A stretch of DNA of 64,000 nt. Origin: Chryseolinea lacunae (GTDB lineage: Bacteria > Bacteroidota > Bacteroidia > Cytophagales > Cyclobacteriaceae). Shown here piece by piece: positions 1-8,888 of the stretch. How positions within the stretch are numbered: the stretch's first letter is position 1; each line of letters starts with the position of its first letter. The stretch covers positions 1,364,001 to 1,428,000 of the forward strand of contig NZ_JAERRB010000001.1 of assembly GCF_016735595.1 (NCBI RefSeq), given 5' to 3'. The notes under the pieces are model-generated. The model saw only the letters and a program-made list of their open reading frames with translations. It was not told where the DNA came from and did no database searches. A program made the translations under genes and the position numbers.

Positions 1-445
1 TGGTGTAGATGATCGGTCCGTGGTAGGCCGAAAGTCTCGACGCACCAATGATCCGGATCAGTTTTGCCCAGGCAACAAACACATCATAGTTGTCGGCTTC
101 AGCGATGGCAATTACTTGCCGTGCGGGTGCCATGATGTTGTTGTATACACCGTTCCAGTACGAATCACCCCAGGTGATGTAGTAGGTGGTGTTGTTTCTG
201 CCACTCACAAAAGGTGTGGGTGTGCCCAGGTGGCGTACGAACGACTCATGAACAAGATTGTCGGCAATCTGATCCTGAAATATGTTGTCCAACATAGAAG
301 GATAGAATGCACCAACGTGGTTAAAATCCTGCTTCAATGACTCATCCGTTATCTCGTAAGGATTTCTGTTTGTCTCCTTAAAATTGTCCGTACAGGCGCC
401 TAAGGTCAGCGCAAGCAGGGTTAATGTATAACTTATCTTTCTCAT
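1..445 (-). CDS. SusD/RagB-family outer-membrane lipoprotein, N-terminal part (cut by window edge)
   Basis: The minus-strand frame opens at the ATG at 445 and runs off the left edge, giving about 148 residues. It starts with a lipoprotein signal (MRKISYTLTLLALTLGAC, lipid Cys18), followed by a region typical of the SusD-like_2 family: short Trp/Tyr-rich helices (YYITWGDSYWNGVYNN) and a TPR-like stretch ending in AWAKLIRIIGASRLS. SusD proteins sit on the cell surface and cap the SusC channel, binding the glycan or peptide before import. It follows susC by 10 bases on the same strand, the usual susC-susD order, so the two are surely co-transcribed. The substrate cannot be told from this fragment. 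Confidence 0.88.
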   Translation of the reverse strand, partial: MRKISYTLTLLALTLGACTDNFKETNRNPYEITDESLKQDFNHVGAFYPSMLDNIFQDQIADNLVHESFVRHLGTPTPFVSGRNNTTYYITWGDSYWNGVYNNIMAPARQVIAIAEADNYDVFVAWAKLIRIIGASRLSAYHGPIIYT

Positions 446-455
446 AGAGTCTCTA

Positions 456-3400
456 TCAAAAGGTTACTTTGAAGTTAAATCCATAGGTGCGTGTGGCCGG
501 CAGGTTGAAGTTATCCAACGACTGGCTGTTTTGGTCCGTGCTCATCGCCAACTCTGGATCGAATGGTGCTTTCAGATAAATGAGCCACAGGTTCTGACCC
601 ACGATCGAGAAGGTTGCAGCCTTCAGGGCTTTGCCACTCGGGATGGGGAATCTGTAGGAAAGTGCAAGTTGTGTAAGTCTCACGCTGGTGCGATCGTATA
701 CATACGCTTCGCCGATACCGTTCCGGTCGCCAATGGCGCGGAACCAGGTTTCTGCATCCACTTTGCTTACCGCCACATCGTTCTGAACAGCGTTGATGAA
801 CACGCCACCCGCATCGCGAGCGTCAGCTGTGCGCTGGCTCACGCCGGCACCATCAAGCATCGACTCGGTTTGGCTGAATGCCTTGCCGCCAAATTTTCCG
901 TTCACCATGAAGGTCAGGCCGAAGTTGCCATACGACAACGTGTTGCTCCAACCTGCGATCCAATCGGGGTTCAGGTTACCGGCATATTCCACGAGTGCAG
1001 TTTTCAAAGGCTTTCCATCAGGACCAAGAATGATGCGGCCCTGCGTGTCGCGCTGATATTTGTAGACATAGATGTCGTTGATCGAACCACCTGCCTGGAA
1101 TCTCGAATAGTAGCCTTCCGACTCACCGGTTGTGATGGGGTCTTTCAGCTCCGGAGTTGTTTCAACCACCTTGTTGTTGTTCTTCGAGAAATTGACTGCG
1201 GTTTTCCAGGTAAAGTTGCCGGTGTGCACGGGTGTGGCATCCACGGTAACTTCAATACCCTTGTTCACGATCTCACCAGCATTAACATAGTAGAACGTGT
1301 AGCCTGAACCCGACGGTGCGGGCAGCTTGATGAACTGATCCTTGCTGTTGATGTTGTAGTAAGTAACATCGAAGCCGATGTTGTCGTCAAGGAAACGCAT
1401 GTTGGCACCGAGCTCGAAGCTCTTCAGCATTTCAGGTTTTGCATCGGGGAACGGACGAATCGTGTTCCGCACCACACCACCACCTGCGCTGATCGTGTTG
1501 CCGGGGTTGATGCGGTTGTAAGGCATCTCGTTGGCAACCGACGTGTAGGAAGCGCGTACTTTCGCAAAGCTGATCACTGTAGGCAGGGCAACCATTTCGC
1601 TGATGATGCCTGTCAAACCAACCGAAGGATAGAAGTACGAGTCGTTGCCTGTTCCGGCCAGTGACGACGCCCAGTCATTTCTTCCGGCGATGTCGAGGAA
1701 TAATCTCTCTTTATAACCAATGGTGGCGTTGGCAAACAATGCTTCCTTGATGAGGGCGCTCGACTGTGTCGATTTCACCTGCACAATCGGCATCAGGTTC
1801 TGGAAGAAAAATTCATTGGGATACAGCAAACCGTTTTCAGCAGAAGCATCGATGGCGATTCCATTGCCATAGTCAGTTTTCTGATAGCTACCCCCAGCAA
1901 TGATGTTGAAATCAAAATCACCGGCTTTCTTATTGTACTTCAAGATAGCGTCCGTGTAGATGAGCTTGTCGTTGTACTTCTTGTAGTCCCATGAACCGTT
2001 CGGGTTGATGTTTGTAGAGTTCGAGCTTGCCGAGTGACGCTGATCGAACGTTTTGTCCGCATAGTCGTAGTTTCCTCTAACAGAGAAGCTCAGGTCCTTG
2101 TTGATTGCATAGTCAAGATCCAGGCTGGCGATAACACGGCTGGTGTTGTCTTTTCTGGGCTCGCGGTTAACAATCCAGTAAGGGTTGGATTGATGGTGAT
2201 CTACCACAAACCAGTTTTGCACGTCCATGTTTCTGGCTTCGCTGAACACCTGGAAGTTGTCTTTGAAGTCCTGGAAATTTCTTTCGCGGGGGAACATGTA
2301 CAAACCTGTGAGGGGGTTCAGATAATAACCCGAAGGCATTCTGTTTTTCGACACTTCAGCCGACAACATCACGCTTGACCGGATGGTCAGTTTGTCGTTC
2401 AACAATTTTGTGGATTGTTTGAACGTCACGTTGTTTCTGTTGTAGGTGTTGTGTGGGCTGATGCCGGAGGCCGACACGTTGCCATACGAGAAATAAACCG
2501 TAGTCTTGGCCGATCCACCGCTGATGGCGAGGGAATTGATGAAGTTGCTTCCGGTCTTGAAGTAGTCGTCAACATAGTTGCTGGCATAGTTGCCAGGGGT
2601 GGTTGACCAGCTTTCCTTCGCACCGCCTACAGCACCATACTTAAATTGAAGATCGGGTTTTTTCAACACGCTTTCAAAGGTCACGCCGCTGCTGAATTCA
2701 ACTTTGGCAGCGCCCTCTTTACCTTTTTTCGTAGTGATAACCACCACACCGTTGGCACCCTGGCTTCCGTAGAGAGCTGCCGCGTTGGAGCCTCTCAGCA
2801 CCGTCATGCTTTCGATGTCGTCGGGGTTGATCTGGCTCATACCATCTCCACCGTCAACGCCACCCCACATGCCGGGTTGTGTTCCTTTGTTGTTGGCCAT
2901 GGGAATACCGTCGATTACAAAGAGAGGTTGGCTGTCGCCGGACATGGATTTGTTACCACGCAAAACAATCTTTGTGGAACCCCCGGGACCGGAGCTGCTC
3001 TTCTTTATATCCACACCTGCGGCGCGGCCCGAAAGGCTATTCAGTATGTTTATGTCGCGTGCTTCGGTCAGTGTGGAACCACTCACCGTTTGTTGGGCAT
3101 AGGACAATGATTTGGCTTCACGCTCAATACCGAGCGCGGTTACCACTACTTCTCCCAATTGAGAGACATCTTCTTCCATCTTCACATCAACAACCGCTCT
3201 CGATCCGACTACAACCTCTTGCGAGGCGTGACCAATAAAAGAGAAGACAAGAACAGATTCATCAGACGTAACGGATATGGAGTATTTTCCATTGGCATCC
3301 GTGGCCGTTCCATTTACGCTGCCTTTTAAGAGTACGTTCACGCCCGGCATGGCACTTCCATCTGAGGAAGTTACCGTACCGGAGATCAGTTTTCCCTGTG

Positions 3401-3467
3401 CAAAGCTGGCAAAGCCCCACATCAGGAGCACGGCCAGAAGCCAAGCCCTTCGGTAGACATTTTTCAT
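456..3467 (-). CDS. SusC/RagA-family TonB-dependent outer-membrane transporter
   Basis: A 1003-residue protein with signal peptide (ending near FASFAQG), an N-terminal CarboxypepD_reg-like domain (about residues 27-105, GTVTSSDGSAMPGVNV), a TonB plug (about 115-245, with LRGNKSM and FVIDGIP, the SusC plug hallmarks) and a 22-strand-type barrel ending in the aromatic C terminus NFKVTF. Length and order match the SusC family, whose members import oligosaccharides or peptides using TonB energy together with the SusD lipoprotein encoded 10 bases downstream. No glycosidase, sigma/anti-sigma or hybrid sensor gene adjoins it on the right, so the substrate is unknown. Confidence 0.95.
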   Translation of the reverse strand: MKNVYRRAWLLAVLLMWGFASFAQGKLISGTVTSSDGSAMPGVNVLLKGSVNGTATDANGKYSISVTSDESVLVFSFIGHASQEVVVGSRAVVDVKMEEDVSQLGEVVVTALGIEREAKSLSYAQQTVSGSTLTEARDINILNSLSGRAAGVDIKKSSSGPGGSTKIVLRGNKSMSGDSQPLFVIDGIPMANNKGTQPGMWGGVDGGDGMSQINPDDIESMTVLRGSNAAALYGSQGANGVVVITTKKGKEGAAKVEFSSGVTFESVLKKPDLQFKYGAVGGAKESWSTTPGNYASNYVDDYFKTGSNFINSLAISGGSAKTTVYFSYGNVSASGISPHNTYNRNNVTFKQSTKLLNDKLTIRSSVMLSAEVSKNRMPSGYYLNPLTGLYMFPRERNFQDFKDNFQVFSEARNMDVQNWFVVDHHQSNPYWIVNREPRKDNTSRVIASLDLDYAINKDLSFSVRGNYDYADKTFDQRHSASSNSTNINPNGSWDYKKYNDKLIYTDAILKYNKKAGDFDFNIIAGGSYQKTDYGNGIAIDASAENGLLYPNEFFFQNLMPIVQVKSTQSSALIKEALFANATIGYKERLFLDIAGRNDWASSLAGTGNDSYFYPSVGLTGIISEMVALPTVISFAKVRASYTSVANEMPYNRINPGNTISAGGGVVRNTIRPFPDAKPEMLKSFELGANMRFLDDNIGFDVTYYNINSKDQFIKLPAPSGSGYTFYYVNAGEIVNKGIEVTVDATPVHTGNFTWKTAVNFSKNNNKVVETTPELKDPITTGESEGYYSRFQAGGSINDIYVYKYQRDTQGRIILGPDGKPLKTALVEYAGNLNPDWIAGWSNTLSYGNFGLTFMVNGKFGGKAFSQTESMLDGAGVSQRTADARDAGGVFINAVQNDVAVSKVDAETWFRAIGDRNGIGEAYVYDRTSVRLTQLALSYRFPIPSGKALKAATFSIVGQNLWLIYLKAPFDPELAMSTDQNSQSLDNFNLPATRTYGFNFKVTF

Positions 3468-3545
3468 TAAGATTTGGGTTTAGGTGAAATATTATTCCGC
3501 ATGGAATCGCTGCCGGCAAAACTTCCTGCAAGTGAAACCACGATT

Positions 3546-3576
3546 TGAAAGTAGAAAATGCAGGAAATAAAAGCAA
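3546..3576 (-). promoter_or_regulatory. Candidate Bacteroidota-type promoter for susC-susD
   Basis: Read on the minus strand there is TTG, 20 bases, then TACTTTCA, close to the Bacteroidota housekeeping consensus (TTG, 17-23 bases, TAnnTTTG) with two mismatches in the -7 box. It lies about 80 bases before the susC ATG. Position is good and the match is moderate. Confidence 0.35.
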
Positions 3577-3596
3577 GTCCAATCCTAAAATGTGCA

Positions 3597-3617
3597 CGCA
3601 CACATGCAGTGTGTGCG
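3597..3617. promoter_or_regulatory. 8-bp inverted repeat upstream of the susC promoter
   Basis: CGCACACA, a 5-base spacer (TGCAG), then TGTGTGCG, a perfect inverted repeat. It lies about 20 bases upstream of the candidate -33 element, where an activator would bind. No regulator gene for this locus is visible inside the window, so assignment is an inference. Confidence 0.35.
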
Positions 3618-3672
3618 CGAAAACATGCCAAACAATGGATTGCAGCAACCTTTTTTTTAATGCTTACATTTA

Positions 3673-3699
3673 TTTTTTTCGAAGCGGAGTCGAAAAAAA
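3673..3699. terminator. Hairpin with T/A-tract stem, probable terminator
   Basis: TTTTTTTCGA, loop AGCGGAG, TCGAAAAAAA: a perfect 10-bp stem. It lies about 117 bases beyond the minus-strand stop at 3816, between the haloperoxidase-DoxX-lipoprotein unit and susC. The U-tract would be inside the stem, so it could work in either direction. The distance from the stop lowers confidence. Confidence 0.4.
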
Positions 3700-3815
3700 C
3701 ACCAAATAAGAAGGCCCACCGGGGCGGGTGCCGGGGAAAGCATTTTGTAGCCGGGAAGAAAATTGAGGGCTTCGATCAACGAAACGTCAAGGCCTGCCGT
3801 GGGGAAACTCAATAT

Positions 3816-4358
3816 TTAATAGGTCATTTTTATGATCCTTCCATCCCAGGTCCAGGCGTCGTTCTTGCGCGTAAAGAACGTGCGGCGGCGCTGCTCGCCC
3901 TTTGTGTTTTGTTTGTACAAAACAATGAACGGTGTGGGGTTCACGATCTCCGTGACATAATCTACGATAGCCTTGTTTCCGGAAGCATCGATTTCAATGT
4001 TTCTCACACGCAGGAAAATTTCTTCGGCCACCTTCACGCGCTGGATATCGAACGACTTCAGGGTGTCGTTGGTGGTCAGCAAAAAGGGTTGCGCCTTGCC
4101 TGTAAAATAGATGAGCGGCTTGCCGATGTCGTCCGGTGTGTGTTTTAGCTGGGCCGTGACCCATCCGTCTTCAACCAGTTTCGCTTCCAGCACTTTGCGC
4201 ACATCGTTGTCGCTATTGCAAAATATCCTGTGCTCGATGGTTAGCGGATATACGTTGGCTTTTGTGAATGCGGCCTCCACGTCGCGCTCGCCAAAATCGC
4301 TGCAGGCTGTCAGCAATATACCCAGCATGAGAAAGCAACCCAATAGCAATCGTGTCAT
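3816..4358 (-). CDS. Predicted lipoprotein of unknown function
   Basis: A 180-residue protein with an N-terminal lipoprotein signal (LGILLTACSD, lipid Cys at about 19) and a mixed alpha/beta body with no motif I recognise. The C-terminal half (EIVNPTPFIVLYKQ, RRRTFFTRKNDAWTWDG) reads like a small NTF2-like or cystatin-like fold, but that is a guess. It starts 6 bases after the DoxX-like gene stop and is the last gene of the unit haloperoxidase - DoxX-like - lipoprotein. A role at the inner face of the outer membrane is likely from the lipobox; the function is unknown. Confidence 0.8.
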   Translation of the reverse strand: MTRLLLGCFLMLGILLTACSDFGERDVEAAFTKANVYPLTIEHRIFCNSDNDVRKVLEAKLVEDGWVTAQLKHTPDDIGKPLIYFTGKAQPFLLTTNDTLKSFDIQRVKVAEEIFLRVRNIEIDASGNKAIVDYVTEIVNPTPFIVLYKQNTKGEQRRRTFFTRKNDAWTWDGRIIKMTY

Positions 4359-4364
4359 AGCGGT

Positions 4365-5168
4365 CTAAACAGTTTGTGATTCGCGCCAAGAAAAATAGAA
4401 AAAAGTTGTAACCAATTGATGTGGCGTTTTCAAAATCATCCACAGTCCGAGCAGCACGGCATAGCTTCCTCCCCGCTCAACCCATTCAAAAATGGCGTAT
4501 GCCGGATACGGTATTTCGCTGACCACTTTCCAGATCAGAATCACCAGCACTACCATTCGCGAGGGCCTAACCAGTATCCAGCATGCGGCCAGGCATTCGA
4601 ACACGCCAATATATAATGCAGCACTCTCCGGCTGAGCGATGCCTAGCTTTGCATACTGATTTAATAGTTCTGCTTTGAGATGCAGATTTAGCCAACCGTG
4701 ACCCAGCAGCAACAGAAACCCAAAAATCTGCAGCGTGGCCAGAATGGTTTGGCTGCTCACCTGATCTATGGTGGTGTCCGGAATCAGTCGTTCGCCCAAC
4801 CCAAACCCAGGCTTCACACGGGGAGCCGACAACAGCAGCAATATGACAGGTGCGCCAAAGTTGCCAGCCCGTTCTATTAATTCTGCAAACGGCTCCCCGG
4901 CCAACGGCCGAAGCGAAGCCGTGAACAATCCCCAGAACACTAACCACACCGCCGCGAAACGCAACGGATAAACCAGGAGCAGCAAGCCGAGCACAACATC
5001 AACGGCGCCAACAACAGGCATTAGCTTATACGCCTGTTGTTCGCCAATGCCAAACACGGCAAAATAGTTACACCATATTTTTTTTGTGATAAACCCGAAC
5101 ATGCCATGCCCGATGAAACACATCGCGCAGGCTATGCGAAAAACAAGATGGCAGGCCGACATCTTCAT
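4365..5168 (-). CDS. DoxX-like integral membrane protein with internal duplication
   Basis: A 267-residue, highly hydrophobic protein with about eight membrane segments. It is built from two related halves: residues about 8-115 and about 143-250 each carry a GHG motif near the start (FIGHGMFGF; LLGHGWLNL), a conserved Pro-Arg (YPLRF; VRPSR), and an acidic ER-G motif near the end (IERAGN; VERGGS). Each half resembles one four-helix DoxX unit. DoxX-family proteins are inner-membrane proteins, some linked to quinone redox or thiol stress. The ATG overlaps the stop of the haloperoxidase-like gene by 4 bases (ATGA), implying translational coupling. Confidence 0.82.
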   Translation of the reverse strand: MKMSACHLVFRIACAMCFIGHGMFGFITKKIWCNYFAVFGIGEQQAYKLMPVVGAVDVVLGLLLLVYPLRFAAVWLVFWGLFTASLRPLAGEPFAELIERAGNFGAPVILLLLSAPRVKPGFGLGERLIPDTTIDQVSSQTILATLQIFGFLLLLGHGWLNLHLKAELLNQYAKLGIAQPESAALYIGVFECLAACWILVRPSRMVVLVILIWKVVSEIPYPAYAIFEWVERGGSYAVLLGLWMILKTPHQLVTTFFYFSWRESQTV

Positions 5169-6511
5169 GGCTGTTGGTTTAAGGAAAGGTTGCTTTCACG
5201 TGTGCGCAAGGTGTTCGTGATATATACACCCAGGTTGCGGCCCATCACCAACCCCGTGTCGCACGCAGGCAGGTAATGAATGCCACCATAGAGCCTGCTT
5301 ATGGCAGCTTCGTCGGCAGCGGCGGCAAACGACTTGAATCTGCGGGCCGTCAACCCGAATTCTGTTTCGGTGGAGTCGGTGAATTGGAAGTTGTCGCCAA
5401 AAACACCTGTCAACGCCTGTGCTGCTGCGCCGGATATCACACTATGCCCGCTGATGTATTCCGGAAAGGGAGGCGTTTGCAGCAACGGCACCCAGTTCTC
5501 GTCGATGTGTTGATTGATGAACGTTTCGGGGCGCACGAGCTGGCTTCTGTATTTTTCGTCCCAGCACGCAATAAATCCATCGGCCAGCGAGAGGGCTACA
5601 CGCACATAGGCTTCGGCCGCACGCGCCGCATTGGCGTTGGATGTTCGGCAAGCCACCCGCACAATGTTCATCCAATGTCCACCGGGCGAGATCTTCTTCG
5701 TGGCAAACATCACGTGGCCTTTCACATTCATCACAAAAGGATTGCAATCCCAGAAACGTGCAATTTCCTGTTGTTCGGGCGTGAGCGATTTTCCCACATC
5801 ATACACCTGTAGTGCAAGCGCATAAAAATGACTGCGCTTGTCAGTCGAAAAAGGTGGCGGTGAAGCGGGCCGAAACTGCGATGCCGAATCAATCACAAAC
5901 GTCCGGATCTTTCGCCAATGTGGTTCAACAGCATCCATGTAGGCCGGAGGTGTTGGCTTCCAGGTGGAGTCTTTCTGATCGATTGAATATTTGGGAAACG
6001 ACCGGCTTTGTTTGTAGTTATCTTTTGTCGACCATTTTGCAACATGCTCTGCCACGGCCGTACCAAATTCAACCGACCGCTGGTACACATCTTCAGGCAT
6101 TCCGGAATGTTGATACTCCGCCAGAAGTTGTTGGCTATACTTGTCGAGTTCGTCTTCCGAAAAGATGAGCACGCGCGCCATTTTCAACGCCGCCTGCACC
6201 GAAGCCAGCGGGAAACAATAAACCTTTCCCTTTTCAGGTTGGGGCACGTCCGCCAGTCCGTGAAGTTGCCCTTCCAAAGAGAGCAGCGTCGAATCCTGGT
6301 GGCGGGCTGCCTCGTACGTTGCAACGCTCACGTAGGCGTAGATGCGGCTGGCCACCGGTGGTGAAAAGATATCATGCACAATGATATCGGTCACTTTTTT
6401 TATGGTCTGATGCAAATGTTCGGGATCTTCAATTTTGCTTTTGAAGTCGCCGGCCGGCTTGCAACACATCAACAGGGTGAAGACTGCTGCTGTAACTATT
6501 TTTTTTATCAT
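5165..6511 (-). CDS. Vanadium-dependent haloperoxidase / PAP2-family lipoprotein
   Basis: About 448 residues from the ATG at 6511, chosen because it opens a lipoprotein signal (MIKKIVTAAVFTLLMCCKP); an in-frame ATG at 6580 would spoil it. Three motifs of the vanadium haloperoxidase/acid phosphatase fold are visible in order: KYRSQLVRP (K-x6-RP), YISGHS (the SGH motif) and SRLYGGIHY (SR-x5-H), which hold vanadate or phosphate. Family members oxidise halides with peroxide or remove phosphate; sequence alone does not decide. It likely acts in the periplasm or outer membrane. The gene heads a three-gene unit with the DoxX-like protein and a lipoprotein. Confidence 0.88.
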   Translation of the reverse strand: MIKKIVTAAVFTLLMCCKPAGDFKSKIEDPEHLHQTIKKVTDIIVHDIFSPPVASRIYAYVSVATYEAARHQDSTLLSLEGQLHGLADVPQPEKGKVYCFPLASVQAALKMARVLIFSEDELDKYSQQLLAEYQHSGMPEDVYQRSVEFGTAVAEHVAKWSTKDNYKQSRSFPKYSIDQKDSTWKPTPPAYMDAVEPHWRKIRTFVIDSASQFRPASPPPFSTDKRSHFYALALQVYDVGKSLTPEQQEIARFWDCNPFVMNVKGHVMFATKKISPGGHWMNIVRVACRTSNANAARAAEAYVRVALSLADGFIACWDEKYRSQLVRPETFINQHIDENWVPLLQTPPFPEYISGHSVISGAAAQALTGVFGDNFQFTDSTETEFGLTARRFKSFAAAADEAAISRLYGGIHYLPACDTGLVMGRNLGVYITNTLRTRESNLSLNQQP

Positions 6512-6544
6512 AATCGTGAAGGTGTTTGAAAATCTAAAAACTAT

Positions 6545-6584
6545 GGCTGTGTGTGACCCGTGTTTCCACCGAGCACACACAGCC
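6545..6584 (-). terminator. Intrinsic terminator after the FecA-like receptor gene
   Basis: A perfect 11-bp stem (GGCTGTGTGTG at 6545-6555 with CACACACAGCC at 6574-6584) and an 18-base loop, starting 6 bases past the receptor stop. On the minus strand it is followed by ATAGTTTTTAG. It separates the receptor from the haloperoxidase unit. Confidence 0.65.
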
Positions 6585-6590
6585 GAAAAT

Positions 6591-8786
6591 CTAAATCTTA
6601 AATCCGATCGAAGCGGTGAAGCTTCGTCCGTCCGATGGCCACACGCCCGGGCCGGGATAAAAGGTCGGGCGCTTGGTGAAGTATTGTTCGTTGGTGGCGT
6701 TGTTGAGGTTCAACCGGATCTTTATCATATCCGAAATCCGCAGCGAAGCATTGATGTCGAGCAGACCATACGAAGGCACAAGCCCAACCGCGCCGGTGGC
6801 ACCGGGCTTTTCGGTGTTCAGCGGGTCGGCATAAGTTTCGCCCGTGAAGCTGTAGAGCAACGAGATGCTCGCCATGCCCACACGGACGGTCATACCGTTG
6901 CGTGTGATAACGTCCGGCACGCTCTCCACTTTGTTGCCACTCACATCCACGTTCTGCTCGCCCGCCCGCACACTGGCCGATGTATAGCGACTTCTCATCA
7001 AAGCCGTGGACGTGAACACCGACACACTTGATTTTTTACTCAGCGGCACACTATACTCCAGGAATATTTCAGCACCAGTGGTCTTCGAATTCCCGATGTT
7101 GGTTCTGTAGAGGATGAACACATCAGTATCGTTGCGCGTGGCCTGGCTGCCAAGGCGGTTGTTGTATTGGAGTTGGAATACACTCACGTCCCAGCGAAAG
7201 ACATTCGAGGCGCCATACGACAATCCGCGAAAGCCAAGGTCCAGGTTGTAGCCGTCGGCGTCTTTCAGATTTTTGTTGACCGACTCATAGACCGTTGCCG
7301 GAATGATGTCTTTGAAAATCACCGGCCGGTAGGCTTGCGACCATCCGCCATAAAACATTGTGCTGCCCTTCACCACATATTGTGCGCTGATGCCAAAGAG
7401 CGGAAACTTGTGTTCGATGGTGTTCGGTATATCGTTGGTGGGGTAGTAGGAAATCGAACCATACATTTTTGAATCGCCCACCTCCACGCGCACACCCGGG
7501 TTGACCGAAAGTTTTTCCGTGATCTTGAAATTGTTTTCCAGGAACACGGCAACGTTGCTCGACTTCAGGTGCATGTCGCGGCCCCACAACGGATCGGTCA
7601 GGGTGAGATCGAAATCTGTTCCGGTTGTTCCTTTCCCTTGTTGTTGACGGTTAAGATCATTCCGGATCAATTGAATGCCACCCGTCAGTGTGCTGCGTTT
7701 GTTCAGCAAATTGTAGCCATGCGAAAAGCGGAGCTCTGTTGTGAAGCTGTGGAAGTGATCAACATCAACCTGCCGCGCGGCATAGGCATCGGTGGCCGGG
7801 TTGATGGCATCAGGCACATTTGCCGTACGATCGAACTGAACACTATTGCGGTCACCGAGCACGGCCGACGTGAGCCACTGCACACGCGTGCTCTTCGACA
7901 CCTGCCATTCGAATTTGAGCGAAGGCACATAAATCTCCGGGTTAAAATAATTTCGTGCCCGCGTAGACATGCGCGGATCAGCATGAAACATGCTGTCGGT
8001 GAGTGGGCCGGGAATCTGGTAGACATAGTTCGAGCGCGAAAACTCGCCCGAGATTTTGAAATTCTTCGAAGCGTTGTAGACAAGCATCACCGACTGCGCA
8101 TCATATTTCGACTCGCTATTGTCGCGGTAGCCATCCGACTTCCGGTAGGTGATGTAGGCATAATACTGAAACTTGCCGATTGTTCCGCTCACGGCGTTGT
8201 AGGTACTCAACAGCCCGAACGAGCCGGCACCGTTGATGCTTTCAAAGCTAATCGCCTTGGTAGAGTCGGGTTGTTTGGTAATGTAGTTCAGCATGCCGCC
8301 AAACTGCGCGCCATATTGCAGTGAACCCGTGCCGCGCACAATTTCGATTCGCTCCACAGCTTCCATGGGAATGCTATAGTGACTCGCCGGATACGCATAG
8401 ATGTCGGAGTTTGTCATCGCGCCATTTCTGCGAATGTTGAATTCCCAGCCGCGGTGCGGATCAAGACCACGGGCAGCAATGTTGATTTGATTTCCCGTGC
8501 CGTCCATGTCATACACAAAAATGCCGGGCACCTTGGCAAAAATCTGGCGGGGCGTTTTTTCGGTAATGTTTGCATCGAGACTCTGCACGTTGATCACCTC
8601 GGTTTTTTTTCCCGAAAAGATGAATGTGTTTTTCAACTCGGGCAGCCGAAGCACGGCATTGATGTCGCGCTGGCCCGTCACCAGCACTTCGCTCAATCGT
8701 TTAGTTTCTACGGTGTCGGTTTCCTGCGCGTGGACAAGTGCAATAGAAAAAAGATATAGATATAAAAGCAGTAATACTCTGTTCAT
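6591..8786 (-). CDS. FecA-like TonB-dependent receptor, probable iron-chelate uptake
   Basis: A 731-residue outer-membrane receptor with signal peptide (ends near LVHAQ), a TonB-box-like segment (LSEVLVTGQ, about 31-39), a plug domain (about 65-180, with IAARGLDPHRGWEF and VERIEIVRGTGSLQYGAQ) and a 22-strand barrel ending in the aromatic residues FTASIGFKI. The plug sequence is of the ferric-dicitrate (FecA) type and lacks the CarboxypepD_reg extension of SusC proteins. It probably brings in a ferric chelate. No FecI/FecR pair is present next to it. Two envelope proteins of unknown function lie directly upstream on the same strand. Confidence 0.9.
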   Translation of the reverse strand: MNRVLLLLYLYLFSIALVHAQETDTVETKRLSEVLVTGQRDINAVLRLPELKNTFIFSGKKTEVINVQSLDANITEKTPRQIFAKVPGIFVYDMDGTGNQINIAARGLDPHRGWEFNIRRNGAMTNSDIYAYPASHYSIPMEAVERIEIVRGTGSLQYGAQFGGMLNYITKQPDSTKAISFESINGAGSFGLLSTYNAVSGTIGKFQYYAYITYRKSDGYRDNSESKYDAQSVMLVYNASKNFKISGEFSRSNYVYQIPGPLTDSMFHADPRMSTRARNYFNPEIYVPSLKFEWQVSKSTRVQWLTSAVLGDRNSVQFDRTANVPDAINPATDAYAARQVDVDHFHSFTTELRFSHGYNLLNKRSTLTGGIQLIRNDLNRQQQGKGTTGTDFDLTLTDPLWGRDMHLKSSNVAVFLENNFKITEKLSVNPGVRVEVGDSKMYGSISYYPTNDIPNTIEHKFPLFGISAQYVVKGSTMFYGGWSQAYRPVIFKDIIPATVYESVNKNLKDADGYNLDLGFRGLSYGASNVFRWDVSVFQLQYNNRLGSQATRNDTDVFILYRTNIGNSKTTGAEIFLEYSVPLSKKSSVSVFTSTALMRSRYTSASVRAGEQNVDVSGNKVESVPDVITRNGMTVRVGMASISLLYSFTGETYADPLNTEKPGATGAVGLVPSYGLLDINASLRISDMIKIRLNLNNATNEQYFTKRPTFYPGPGVWPSDGRSFTASIGFKI

Positions 8787-8888
8787 GATGAAAGAATGAA
8801 TGGTGGAAAAAAATAGGCAGTCACCTTCCGCAAATCACCGCGAAAGGTTGGCTCAAATAATTTATAGAGTAGAAATAAAAGGGGAATG

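Larger units (their letters stand above)
3468..3815. other. Intergenic region upstream of susC, with promoter-like and inverted-repeat elements
   Basis: There is no convincing gene in these 348 bases between the lipoprotein gene stop and the susC start. It holds a promoter-like site (3546-3576), an 8-bp inverted repeat (3597-3617) and a 10-bp-stem hairpin (3673-3699), each listed separately. The part from about 3700 to 3815 is GC-rich and shows nothing I can name. Confidence 0.6.

Noticed and set aside
531-1307. 258-codon plus-strand frame opposite susC
   Set aside because: Antisense shadow of a clear 1003-residue receptor; no signal, motif or composition of a real protein.
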